13,520 nucleotides of DNA from positions 1 through 13,520 of the forward strand of contig SHZL01000042.1 of assembly GCA_009692275.1 (NCBI GenBank), in the 5' to 3' direction. Shown piece by piece: positions 1 through 7,034 of this stretch. Both the position numbers and the translations under genes were made by a program. The first letter of the stretch is position 1. Each line of letters starts with the position of its first letter. Below the pieces are notes generated by a model. That model saw only the letters and a list, made by a program, of their open reading frames with translations. It was not told the origin of the DNA and ran no database searches. This stretch comes from Lysobacterales bacterium (lineage in GTDB: Bacteria; Pseudomonadota; Gammaproteobacteria; Xanthomonadales; SZUA-36).

Positions 1-419
1 TTGTCACCAATTGTATTGAGCACCGACATGCCACTTCGGGTGACTGCAAATCCCAATCTGCGAAATACACTGGATTGTGAATCCTTCACCAGCAAGTAAA
101 CGATCCCGGCAGACCAGCGCACAGCTGATCCCGACTGCGCACCAGTAGATGTGCTGTCAACGCGGGGCGGAAACGTCCGGATTTCTTTTTGTGGCAAAGG
201 TGCTGGCGGGGTGGTGATAACAAGTGCGCCGGCCGAAGAAGGCAGGGCCAAACCCTCTGGTACGTTAAGTGCCGGTGACTCGACCGCATAATAGTATTGC
301 GGCATTTTGCCGCCCTTGTGGAACATGCTGCATGAGGTTAGTGCAATACAATAGATTGCCAGCGGGAGCACGGCTGCAATCCTCGCTGTTGCCCTACCTG
401 CTTTCACCTGCAATTTCAT
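1..419 (-). CDS. bamC: Outer membrane assembly lipoprotein BamC (3' part cut off by window edge)
   Basis: BamC is a lipoprotein subunit of the BAM complex that inserts beta-barrel proteins into the outer membrane; its N-terminal stretch binds BamD. About 139 codons are visible, starting at ATG 419 with a GGAA Shine-Dalgarno about 8 nt upstream, and the frame is open to base 1. The N-terminus is a lipoprotein signal with lipobox LTSC (Cys30) followed by Ser, which suits outer-membrane sorting. Next come a low-complexity segment with Tyr-rich and P-E-G-L motifs resembling the BamC N-terminal region, and then LLVKDSQSSVFRRLG, which fits the start of the first helix-grip domain. The gene lies 66 nt downstream of dapA on the same strand, the classic dapA-bamC order of gammaproteobacteria. 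The family call rests on this synteny plus lipobox and weak motif similarity. The C-terminal domains are outside the window. Confidence 0.82.
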   Translation of the reverse strand, partial: MKLQVKAGRATARIAAVLPLAIYCIALTSCSMFHKGGKMPQYYYAVESPALNVPEGLALPSSAGALVITTPPAPLPQKEIRTFPPRVDSTSTGAQSGSAVRWSAGIVYLLVKDSQSSVFRRLGFAVTRSGMSVLNTIGD

Positions 420-485
420 ATCAGATTTCCAATTGTCTTGAGCCAAACCCAGCCCCTTGGTAGCGGGCGACGCGCAGACCGGTTT

Positions 486-1373
486 TCAATGACCCAGGTT
501 CAGCATACCCAAAGCGGACATGCAATCACGCAACATTTCGCGAAATTCTTCCGAGAGAGGAGTCAGGGGTAATCTCACATGCGCTGTACACAAATTCATT
601 TCATGCAAGGCCCATTTTACAGGAATTGGGTTGGTTTCGATCGCCATCAGCTCCAAAAGCCTGCGCAAACGCCCTGATTCTGTATCCGCAGTAACCCAGT
701 CCTGTCTCTGAGCGGCCTGGCAAATATCCCTGAAAGCGCCGGGAACCACGTTCGCGGCCACTGATATCACTCCACGCGCCCCGTGGCGCATTGCCTGAAC
801 GCAACTCTGGTCATTACCGCTGAGTAGCACGAAATCTTCGCAGCACAGGGGCTTTAAGGCCTGTAGCCGTTCCAGCTGACCGACCGCTTCTTTCAGGCCG
901 ACGATTCGTTCATGACTGGCCAGCTGTTGCACCGTTGCTGGCAGCATGTCCACCGACGTTCGCGACGGCACATTGTACAGGATGAGCGGTAACCCGCCCT
1001 GGTCTGCGACAGCGCGGAAGTGTTCAACCAGTCCGTGCTGTGTCGGGCGATTGTAATAAGGTGTAACCACAAGGGCTGCATCAGCACCATGTGCAGCCGC
1101 CAGCCGGGTGTTGGCGATGGCCCGATCCGTTGCCGGCGAGCCGGTACCCGCAATCAGCGGTACCCTTCCCGCGATCTGCTGCGCAACTGCATCCAGCAAA
1201 GCCTCGAACTCGCCGGCGCGCAATGTTGCCGACTCTCCCGTCGTTCCGCCAATGACCAGGGCCTCCGTACCGGCTTCGAGTTGAAATGACACCAGCGATG
1301 AGAGCGCAGCGAAGTCAATCTCGCCCGCTTCCGTGAAGGGTGTTGCCAGCGCGACGATACTGCCTTTAATCAT
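486..1373 (-). CDS. dapA: 4-hydroxy-tetrahydrodipicolinate synthase DapA
   Basis: DapA condenses pyruvate with aspartate semialdehyde in the first committed step of the diaminopimelate/lysine pathway, in the cytoplasm. The 295-aa product matches the usual length and is a TIM-barrel aldolase of the DapA/NAL family. Catalytic residues fall at the same numbers as in E. coli: Schiff-base Lys161 in GLKEA, Thr44-Thr45 in GGTTGES, Tyr107 in TPYYNRPTQ, Tyr133 and Arg138 in YNVPSRT. The start ATG at 1373 is followed by MIKGSIVALATPF, the expected N-terminus. bamC follows after a short gap, so the two are probably co-transcribed. The upstream 110 nt (1374-1483) is a divergent intergenic region shared with bcp. 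E. coli has gcvR between dapA and bcp; it is missing here. The call is secure. Confidence 0.97.
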   Translation of the reverse strand: MIKGSIVALATPFTEAGEIDFAALSSLVSFQLEAGTEALVIGGTTGESATLRAGEFEALLDAVAQQIAGRVPLIAGTGSPATDRAIANTRLAAAHGADAALVVTPYYNRPTQHGLVEHFRAVADQGGLPLILYNVPSRTSVDMLPATVQQLASHERIVGLKEAVGQLERLQALKPLCCEDFVLLSGNDQSCVQAMRHGARGVISVAANVVPGAFRDICQAAQRQDWVTADTESGRLRRLLELMAIETNPIPVKWALHEMNLCTAHVRLPLTPLSEEFREMLRDCMSALGMLNLGH

Positions 1374-1483
1374 GGAATCAGCTAATCAACGGGGACCGGC
1401 TGCATGGTACTTGCGGTACTCATGGCTGACAAGTATCCTGCAAAAAAGAGCGGTACGATCCCCACACTGGAACCTGGAGTTCA

Positions 1484-1951
1484 ATGGTCAACATCGGCAA
1501 GAAGGTCACCAATTTCTCCGTACCCGCCACCGGCGACAGGACGTTGTCACTGAAAGATTTGTCAGGCCATCACCTGGTCCTGTATTTTTACCCAAAAGAC
1601 AATACCTCCGGATGCACTCTCGAGGGCCGCGATTTCCGCGACGCATACGCAAAATTCGTGGACGCCGGCGCGAACATTCTGGGCGTGTCCCGGGACAGCA
1701 TTAAAAGCCACCAAAGCTTCAAGGCTAAAGAGGGGCTCCCGTTTGAACTGCTATCCGACGAGAATGAATGCTTGTGCCAGCTGTTCGACGTGATCCGCGA
1801 AAAGTCCCTGTATGGACGCAAGTTCCTGGGAATCGAGCGCAGCACGTTCTTGATTGACCGCAGCGGTGTGCTACGCCAGCAATGGCGCAAGGTCCGGGTC
1901 AAAGGTCATGTCGATGAAGTACTGCAAGCCGTCCAGCTGTTGCCGAAATAA
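1484..1951 (+). CDS. bcp: Bcp/PrxQ-type thiol peroxidase (peroxiredoxin)
   Basis: This cytoplasmic peroxiredoxin reduces hydrogen peroxide and organic hydroperoxides with electrons from thioredoxin. The 155-aa product has the AhpC/TSA thioredoxin fold: VNIGKKVTNFSVPA at the N-terminus, then YFYPKDNTSGCT with the peroxidatic Cys44. Thr41 and Arg-containing segments follow as in the family, then LGVSRDS and LLSDENECLC. In many Bcp proteins the resolving cysteine sits five residues after the peroxidatic one. Here that position is Arg49, so a disulfide partner would have to be Cys96 or Cys98, or the enzyme works as a 1-Cys type. ATG 1484 follows a GGAG at about 6 nt. A PIN-PhoH gene follows after 35 nt on the same strand, so the pair is likely one transcript. 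Divergent from dapA. Confidence 0.93.
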   Translation: MVNIGKKVTNFSVPATGDRTLSLKDLSGHHLVLYFYPKDNTSGCTLEGRDFRDAYAKFVDAGANILGVSRDSIKSHQSFKAKEGLPFELLSDENECLCQLFDVIREKSLYGRKFLGIERSTFLIDRSGVLRQQWRKVRVKGHVDEVLQAVQLLPK

Positions 1952-1986
1952 TTCAGCCAAACAAAACCACAAGGAATTGCCCCCCA

Positions 1987-3381
1987 ATGGGAAGTGAAAA
2001 GCGTCTGTATATTCTCGACACCAATGTGTTGATGCACGATCCGACAGCCCTGTTTCGATTTGAAGAGCATGATGTTTTCCTTCCCATGATGATATTGGAA
2101 GAACTGGATGCGGCAAAAAAAGGCTTATCTGAAGTAGCGCGTAACGTACGGCAGGTCAGTCGCTTCATCGATGAAATGATGCAGCAGCAGGAAATTACCA
2201 ACCTCGAAGATGGACTGGACCTGATCGTTCCCGACGGCCTTGATCTCGCCAAGTGCACCGGCAAGTTGTTCTTCCAGACTGCCATGCCTGAAGCCCACTC
2301 CAGCCTGCTCAGGGATGGATCATTTGCTGACAATGAAATCCTGAGTACCGCTTTATCTCTGCGAAAAACCAACCCGAAACAAAACGTGATACTCGTCTCC
2401 AAGGATATTAACCTGCGGATCAAGGCGGCAATTCTTGGAGTTCCCGCTGAGGATTATTACAACGACCGTGCCCTGGATGACCTCAGCCTGCTATATCGCG
2501 GAACGCGCAGCCATGGAGCGGATTTTTGGGACCACTACCCTGAACTTGAGTCGTGGAGCGAAGGCGGAAGAACACTGTACCGGTTCAACCTGAAGGAAGA
2601 AAATGGCTGGTACCCCAACCAGTGTGTTTCCATTGGCGATCACAACGGGGTGGAGGCCATCGTCAAGTCGGTGGACAAATCCTCGGTCAAACTGCAACTG
2701 GTAGATGATTACTACGAGGGGCACAAGAATGTTTGGGGCATCCACGCCCGCAATCGCGAGCAGAACTTTGCCCTCAATTTGCTGATGGATCCGGACATAG
2801 ACTTCGTAACCCTGATGGGCACTGCGGGCACCGGCAAGACCCTCCTGACCCTCGCTGCCGGTCTTGCCCAGATCATGGATAAAAAGCGTTACAGCGAAAT
2901 CATCGTAACCCGCGCCACTGTTTCCATCGGCGAAGACATTGGCTACCTGCCCGGAACTGAGGAAGAAAAAATGACGCCCTGGATGGGCGCGCTCACCGAC
3001 AATCTCGAGGTACTGACCCAGCCACAGGAAGGCGGCGAATGGGGCCGGGCGGCAACCAACGACCTGTTAGCCAGCAAGGTAAAAATCCGCGCCATGAACT
3101 TCATGCGTGGGCGGACTTTCCTGAATCGTTTCGTGATTATCGACGAAGCCCAGAATATAACGCCCAAACAAATGAAAGCCCTGGTAACGCGGGCGGGTCC
3201 TGGCACAAAAATGGTGTGCCTCGGCAACGTGGAACAGATCGACACACCCTACTTGACGGAAACCACCTCGGGTCTGACGTTTGCCGTCGACCGCTTCAAG
3301 GACTGGGCCTATGCAGGGCACATTACCCTACGCAGGGGGGAACGATCGCGCCTGGCTGATTTCGCTTCCGAGGCTCTGTAA
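1987..3381 (+). CDS. PIN domain plus PhoH-family ATPase (YlaK-like)
   Basis: The 464-aa protein joins an N-terminal PIN nuclease domain to a C-terminal PhoH-type P-loop ATPase. This arrangement is known as PhoH2/YlaK and in some bacteria acts as an RNA helicase/ribonuclease. The PIN half (about 5-140) keeps its acidic residues: Asp11 in YILDTN, the Glu pair in ILEELDAAKKG, an Asp in SFADNEI and one in LVSKDINLR. The ATPase has Walker A GTAGTGKT at 278-285, FMRGRTFLNRF, and Walker B VIIDEAQN at 383-390. It ends with the family pattern GERSRLADFASEAL. ATG 1987 has AAGGAA 10 nt upstream. Both domains look intact, so nuclease and ATPase activity are both expected. It follows bcp by 35 nt and converges with the beta-barrel gene, with only 30 nt between stops. 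Cellular role is not settled for the family; the name PhoH does not imply Pho control, and no Pho box is seen here. Confidence 0.93.
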   Translation: MGSEKRLYILDTNVLMHDPTALFRFEEHDVFLPMMILEELDAAKKGLSEVARNVRQVSRFIDEMMQQQEITNLEDGLDLIVPDGLDLAKCTGKLFFQTAMPEAHSSLLRDGSFADNEILSTALSLRKTNPKQNVILVSKDINLRIKAAILGVPAEDYYNDRALDDLSLLYRGTRSHGADFWDHYPELESWSEGGRTLYRFNLKEENGWYPNQCVSIGDHNGVEAIVKSVDKSSVKLQLVDDYYEGHKNVWGIHARNREQNFALNLLMDPDIDFVTLMGTAGTGKTLLTLAAGLAQIMDKKRYSEIIVTRATVSIGEDIGYLPGTEEEKMTPWMGALTDNLEVLTQPQEGGEWGRAATNDLLASKVKIRAMNFMRGRTFLNRFVIIDEAQNITPKQMKALVTRAGPGTKMVCLGNVEQIDTPYLTETTSGLTFAVDRFKDWAYAGHITLRRGERSRLADFASEAL

Positions 3382-3411
3382 AACCCCCGGACCGGGCTTA
3401 CGTGGAGTGGT

Positions 3412-4617
3412 TCAGAACGCCAGCGTCCAGAACGCCTGCATTTCAAACTGTTGATCGAGATAGTCGGTGGTTACGCCAAGAACACTTCCGCCAAATGCGT
3501 ATTCCGGCGGAGCATAAGCGGCATTGAAGTTAAGCTGACTGTTGGCCCCGGTGTGACGCGAATAACCGAGGGTGATGGCGCTGTTCGCCAATTCACTTTC
3601 CAACGCCTGCCTGAGCATGGAAGATGAAGGAGATGGTTGCGGGCGGGTGCTCAGGTTTATATACCATTGCTGGCTTAAACCGTCGTTCCAGGTCCAACCC
3701 ACGGAATAAATCGTCAGATCGTCCCATTCAAATGCGGGGCTGGTGGAGTCCCCGAGCAGCGACAAAAAGCGATTGGGCAAGAAGCGGCTTGGAAACGCAT
3801 TAATGTCGCTGTATACCACGCGCTCGACTGCCACGTTGATTGCAGACCGCTCGGTAAGGTTGTAGTCCAGGCTAACGGTTGCGCGGGATGGAATGTCGAG
3901 GTCAGCTGCGCTGGAGTAAACGCCCCTGACCTGCGCAAATTCCTGCATGTCGATACGGGACTGGTAACCTGCCTCAATCGCGAAACCGGAAAACAGTTCC
4001 TCCCGCAGTGTCAATCTAACCCCAGTGCCATTGCCGGATTCCTGGTATGCGGAATGACTTGTGGTTTGCCACAACATGTCTTCAGGAGTGGTCAACGCCA
4101 TCATCCCGAGGCCTGCAGCACTGAAGCGCTGATACGCGACCACCGCCGCTACGCCCAGCACGCTGCTGTCATTCAGCTCCTGCTCGACCCCGGGAGTAAA
4201 GAACCGCCTCTCCAACATACTGCCCTGGAACGGTGTTGTGGAGAAAAACTCCGGCGACAGGTACTCAGAAGAAGTCTGCCAATCCATATCCATGAAAAAG
4301 TAGGTGTCGGGATCAGCCTGCAAATCCTCGGCAAAATCCGGCAGGATCATGACATCGCTGTAGCGCAACCAGCTGATGTGCAATGGCGTGGCGTTTTTCG
4401 GGAGCATATAGTCAGGCGTTAATTCCCGCGCCAGGTATGCCTGCCAGGGTCCCAGTTCAAAGCCCAACATGTAGAAAGAAGTCAGGCCCGTGCCGCCAGC
4501 TGCAAAGCTAACCACGGGCGAACCAGCCCCCTGTGCGCTGAGCGCACACGGCGACAACCCCATCAGGATTGCAATCAGGCTGGCAGTTTTTGTTTGCAGC
4601 TTGGGTACCTTTAGCAC
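3412..4617 (-). CDS. Uncharacterised outer-membrane beta-barrel protein, tentatively FadL/OmpP1-like
   Basis: The protein has a secretion signal (SLIAILMGLSPCALSAQG), alternating hydrophobic/polar strands with many aromatic residues, and a C-terminal phenylalanine in FWTLAF, the usual BAM recognition signal. It should therefore be an outer-membrane barrel. The C-terminal half (PSRATVSLDYNLTERS, FEWDDLTIYSVGWTW, a proline-rich STRPQPSP and ITLGYSRHTG) resembles FadL-type hydrophobic-substrate channels. The N-terminal half lacks the usual NPA hatch motif, so the substrate is unknown. Start: the frame opens at ATG 4677 (421 aa), but a good sigma70-type promoter (4670-4642) lies inside those first codons. 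A later start is more likely, either GTG 4617 (used here, 401 aa) or a non-standard CTG at 4599 with AAAGG 8 nt upstream. The gene stands alone, divergent from thiD and convergent with the PhoH-family gene. Confidence 0.7.
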   Translation of the reverse strand: MLKVPKLQTKTASLIAILMGLSPCALSAQGAGSPVVSFAAGGTGLTSFYMLGFELGPWQAYLARELTPDYMLPKNATPLHISWLRYSDVMILPDFAEDLQADPDTYFFMDMDWQTSSEYLSPEFFSTTPFQGSMLERRFFTPGVEQELNDSSVLGVAAVVAYQRFSAAGLGMMALTTPEDMLWQTTSHSAYQESGNGTGVRLTLREELFSGFAIEAGYQSRIDMQEFAQVRGVYSSAADLDIPSRATVSLDYNLTERSAINVAVERVVYSDINAFPSRFLPNRFLSLLGDSTSPAFEWDDLTIYSVGWTWNDGLSQQWYINLSTRPQPSPSSSMLRQALESELANSAITLGYSRHTGANSQLNFNAAYAPPEYAFGGSVLGVTTDYLDQQFEMQAFWTLAF

Positions 4618-4641
4618 ACTTATTGAACTGATATACGGGGA

Positions 4642-4670
4642 AATATGGCAGGAATACAACACAGTGTCAA
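4642..4670 (-). promoter_or_regulatory. Putative sigma70 promoter of the beta-barrel gene
   Basis: On the minus strand TTGACA (4670-4665, perfect -35) is followed after 17 nt by CATATT (4647-4642, 4 of 6 matches to the -10). Transcription would begin near 4635, downstream of ATG 4677. This argues against that ATG as the translation start. Confidence 0.5.
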
Positions 4671-4798
4671 CGTCCACACGGGTATCCGCGCAACATTTGT
4701 AGTCACACGGGCCTAATACGAGACAAGTTACTGATTTAAATCATTCTATGCAATACGAGACGCAATCGCTCAGGTGCCCTTCAGTGGAATGCAGCGAC

Positions 4799-4826
4799 TT
4801 GCTTCAGGAAGCAACGTTGCTAGAAT
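4799..4826 (+). promoter_or_regulatory. Putative thiD promoter with inverted repeat over the -35
   Basis: TTGCTT (4799-4804) and TAGAAT (4821-4826, 5 of 6 to the consensus -10) are 16 nt apart and would start transcription near 4833. The -35 is part of a perfect inverted repeat, TTGCTTC-AG-GAAGCAA (4799-4814), which could be a repressor operator. No TPP riboswitch elements are recognisable between here and thiD, and the leader would be too short for one. Confidence 0.4.
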
Positions 4827-4862
4827 GCAACACACTGCAACAGGGTGACAGCGTGGACTGAC

Positions 4863-5675
4863 ATGAAGACAGGAACACATCAGGATTGCGCCCTGACCAT
4901 CGCCGGTTCTGACAGTTGCGGCGGAGCGGGAATCCAGGCAGACATCAGGACTTTTACCGCTTTTGGCGTGTATGGAGCCAGCGTAGTCAGCGCCGTGACG
5001 GCGCAAAATACGCTGGGTGTCTGCACAGTGGAATTGATCTCGGACGCGACATTTCAGGCGCAGCTGGAAGCCGTGCTGGAAGATCTTCCCGTGAAGGCAG
5101 TGAAAACGGGCATGCTGCCCAATATCAGCGGAATCCAGCTCATAGCCGACCTGCTAGGGCCGCGCATGAACACCCTGGACCTGGTTGTTGACCCGGTGCT
5201 GTCAGCTACCAGCGGACCGCAGCTTAGCAGCTCACTTGCGCTTTTTGCACTCAAGCGGTACCTGTTCCCCCTCGCGCGCCTGGTTACGCCAAACCTGGCC
5301 GAGGCATACGCTTTGACCGGCATCAAAATTACTACCCTTGATGAAATGGAAGCAGCCGGCCATGTTTTCCTGGATGCAGGCTGTGCCGCAGTCCTGATGA
5401 AGGGCGGCCACCTGGTCACAAGTGAAGCAATCACGGATCTATTGATGACAGCAAACGGTATCGTAGCGTTTTCTCATCCGGCCATGCCCGGCCAATACCA
5501 TGGCACCGGTTGCACTCTGTCCGCTGCAATTACAGCCGGGCTTGCGTCCGGGCAGGGGCTTGAACAGGCAGTTTCGGCCGGCATAGCCTATGTTCAGAAA
5601 TGCCTGCAGCTCAGTCACCAGCCACTAAAGGGTTCAATTCAACTTTTGGGGTTTACGCATGCAGACGCTCAATAA
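4863..5675 (+). CDS. thiD: Hydroxymethylpyrimidine/phosphomethylpyrimidine kinase ThiD
   Basis: ThiD phosphorylates HMP and then HMP-phosphate to HMP-PP, the pyrimidine precursor of thiamine. With the start at ATG 4863 the product is 270 aa, close to the E. coli 266. Ribokinase-fold motifs are in order: ALTIAGSDSCGGAGIQAD (10-27) for HMP binding, AVKTGML (79-85), DPVLSATSG (110-118), VTPNLAEAYALTG (141-153), LMKGGH (178-183), and the anion-hole/catalytic HGTGCTLSAA with Cys217. GTG 4845 would add six residues but has no clear ribosome site; ATG 4863 has GTGGA 5 nt upstream. In some gammaproteobacteria thiD is followed by thiE and hemL. Here it is a single gene, and its last 23 bp overlap the end of the convergent isocitrate dehydrogenase gene. 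Confidence 0.96.
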   Translation: MKTGTHQDCALTIAGSDSCGGAGIQADIRTFTAFGVYGASVVSAVTAQNTLGVCTVELISDATFQAQLEAVLEDLPVKAVKTGMLPNISGIQLIADLLGPRMNTLDLVVDPVLSATSGPQLSSSLALFALKRYLFPLARLVTPNLAEAYALTGIKITTLDEMEAAGHVFLDAGCAAVLMKGGHLVTSEAITDLLMTANGIVAFSHPAMPGQYHGTGCTLSAAITAGLASGQGLEQAVSAGIAYVQKCLQLSHQPLKGSIQLLGFTHADAQ

Positions 5676-6693
5676 TGGCGTCTGTAAAAGCGTCACTCTG
5701 ACCCTTGCCCCCAAGATCGGGGGTAGTCCGGTCACCAGCTGCGATCGCATCAACGATGGCCCTGCGCAAAGCGGCAGCCTTTTCCAGCATACCCAGGTGC
5801 GCGAGCAGCATGGCTGCGCCCAGCATGAGGGCACAGGGGTTGGCAATGCTCTTTCCGGCTATGTCCGGCGCGGAACCATGGACCGCTTCAAACATCGCGG
5901 CGTCGCGCCCTATGTTTGCTCCAGGCGCAAGCTCAAGGCCGCCCACCAAACCGGCGCATAAATCAGAAATGATGTCCCCAAAAAGATTGGTGGTTACGAT
6001 TACGTCGAAACGCTGCGGATCCAGCACGAGGTTCATACAGGTCGCGTCGACTATCATCTCTTCGCTCTCAATGTCCGGATAGTTTCTTGCCACCTCTCTT
6101 GCTACATCGAGGAAAAGCCCCGATACCGCCTTGAGAATATTGGCTTTGTGCACCAGCGTAACTTTGCGCCTCCCCTCTCGCCTGGCAAGATCAAAAGCGT
6201 ACCGTGTAACTCGTTCAGACCCTTTGCGGGTAATGATCATCTTGGACTCGGCGCGACTTCCATCTTCACTGACATAAGCATCTGCTGCAAGGTAGGCGCC
6301 CTCCGTATTTTCACGCACGGTGATGATATCTACACCCTGGTAGTGCGATTTCGTTCCCGCAATCGAAAGCACAGGACGCACGTTGGCATACAGGTCGAAC
6401 AGGGTGCGCAGGGACACGTTGATGGAACTAAAACCTTTGCCCACCGGAGTCGTCAGGGGGGCCTTGAGAACCACCTTGTTACGACGAATGGAGTCCAGGG
6501 TTTTTTCCGGCAACAGTTCTCCCTGGTGCTCCAGCGCGGCTAACCCGGCCTCGACTATTTCATATTCAAGACCACACTGCAGGGCATCCAGTGCGCGCAA
6601 AGTGCAGTGCATAATTTCCGGGCCGATTCCATCCTCATGGATTACTGAGATAAGGTGCTTTATAGGTGATTCCTTTGTAACTGACAGTATCAA
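5653..6693 (-). CDS. NAD-type isocitrate dehydrogenase (isocitrate/isopropylmalate dehydrogenase family)
   Basis: This enzyme oxidises isocitrate to 2-oxoglutarate and CO2 in the TCA cycle. Numbering from TTG 6693 (346 aa): isocitrate-binding SSINVSLR at 89-96 (the S-x-N pattern marks IDH rather than isopropylmalate dehydrogenase), FDLYANVRP, ENTEGAY with the catalytic Tyr134, Lys183 in VHKANILK, and metal ligands Asp240 and Asp244 in NLFGDIISD. In HGSAPDIAGK (272-281) the Asp-Ile pair replaces the Lys-Tyr of NADP-specific E. coli Icd, so NAD use is predicted. The start is unclear. TTG 6693 overlaps the tusE stop as TTGA and has GGTGAG 6 nt upstream; TTG 6699 also opens the frame. However, the family usually starts near KHLISVI, where an ATA codon at 6663 has AAAGGA 7 nt upstream. 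It is last in the tus operon and overlaps thiD tail to tail. Confidence 0.9.
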   Translation of the reverse strand: MILSVTKESPIKHLISVIHEDGIGPEIMHCTLRALDALQCGLEYEIVEAGLAALEHQGELLPEKTLDSIRRNKVVLKAPLTTPVGKGFSSINVSLRTLFDLYANVRPVLSIAGTKSHYQGVDIITVRENTEGAYLAADAYVSEDGSRAESKMIITRKGSERVTRYAFDLARREGRRKVTLVHKANILKAVSGLFLDVAREVARNYPDIESEEMIVDATCMNLVLDPQRFDVIVTTNLFGDIISDLCAGLVGGLELAPGANIGRDAAMFEAVHGSAPDIAGKSIANPCALMLGAAMLLAHLGMLEKAAALRRAIVDAIAAGDRTTPDLGGKGQSDAFTDAIIERLHA

Positions 6694-7034
6694 ATGCAAC
6701 TCACCGGCCGGGGTAATCCGGCATACCTGCAGGCCTGGGTGGTTGGGCCTTTGGGGAAAAGCTGGTAGAGGAACCGGCTGGTGCCTTTCTCCTGCCCCAG
6801 CTTCTTTCTGGTTTCCATAACCAGGGCGCGCATGGGTGGTTCAATTTCAAAACGCACAAAATAGTCCCGGAAGATTTCCAGTATCGTCCAGTGCTCGGGA
6901 GTGAGGGAAACATCATCTTCGGCGGCCATGCGCTCCGCTACCTCTGGACTCCAATCGCATGCATTGAGCATGTATCCCTTCGCATCCAGGGCCACGAGCG
7001 ATCCGTCAGACAGGGTCAGTGGTGCTTTGTTCAT
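6690..7034 (-). CDS. tusE: TusE/DsrC-family sulfur carrier protein
   Basis: TusE accepts persulfide sulfur from TusBCD and passes it to MnmA for 2-thiolation of the wobble uridine of certain tRNAs. Starting at ATG 7034 the protein has 114 aa (E. coli 109). It shows the DsrC fold signature: LDAKGYMLNACDWSPEVAE near the N-terminus, LTPEHWTILEIFRDYF, and the C-terminal arm FLYQLFPKGPTTQACRYAGLPRP ending VSCI. The penultimate Cys113 is the active cysteine. A second cysteine, Cys102, sits 11 residues earlier, the spacing of the CysB-CysA pair of true DsrC; E. coli TusE has only the last one. The start was chosen because ATG 7034 overlaps the tusB stop as ATGA, as at the tusC/tusB joint. Given full tusBCD and no dsr genes in view, TusE function is the best call. 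Confidence 0.92.
   Translation of the reverse strand: MNKAPLTLSDGSLVALDAKGYMLNACDWSPEVAERMAAEDDVSLTPEHWTILEIFRDYFVRFEIEPPMRALVMETRKKLGQEKGTSRFLYQLFPKGPTTQACRYAGLPRPVSCI

Noticed and set aside
1411..1439. TTGCGG-N17-TATCCT as a bcp promoter
   Set aside because: Spacing is right but only 3 of 6 and 4 of 6 matches; too weak to list as a feature.
1333..1704. 123-codon plus-strand frame overlapping the starts of dapA and bcp
   Set aside because: It is out of frame with bcp, has Arg-rich low-quality composition and no family motif; bcp in the other frame is clearly real.
3382..3411. Possible terminator hairpin between the PhoH gene and the barrel gene (CCCGG-A-CCGGG)
   Set aside because: The hairpin would need a one-base loop or a very short stem, and no T run follows on either strand.
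4054..4422. 122-codon plus-strand frame opposite the beta-barrel gene
   Set aside because: Shadow of the minus-strand gene; no ribosome site and no recognisable motif.
6383..6820. 145-codon plus-strand frame across the idh/tusE joint
   Set aside because: Antisense to two well-supported genes; composition typical of a shadow frame.
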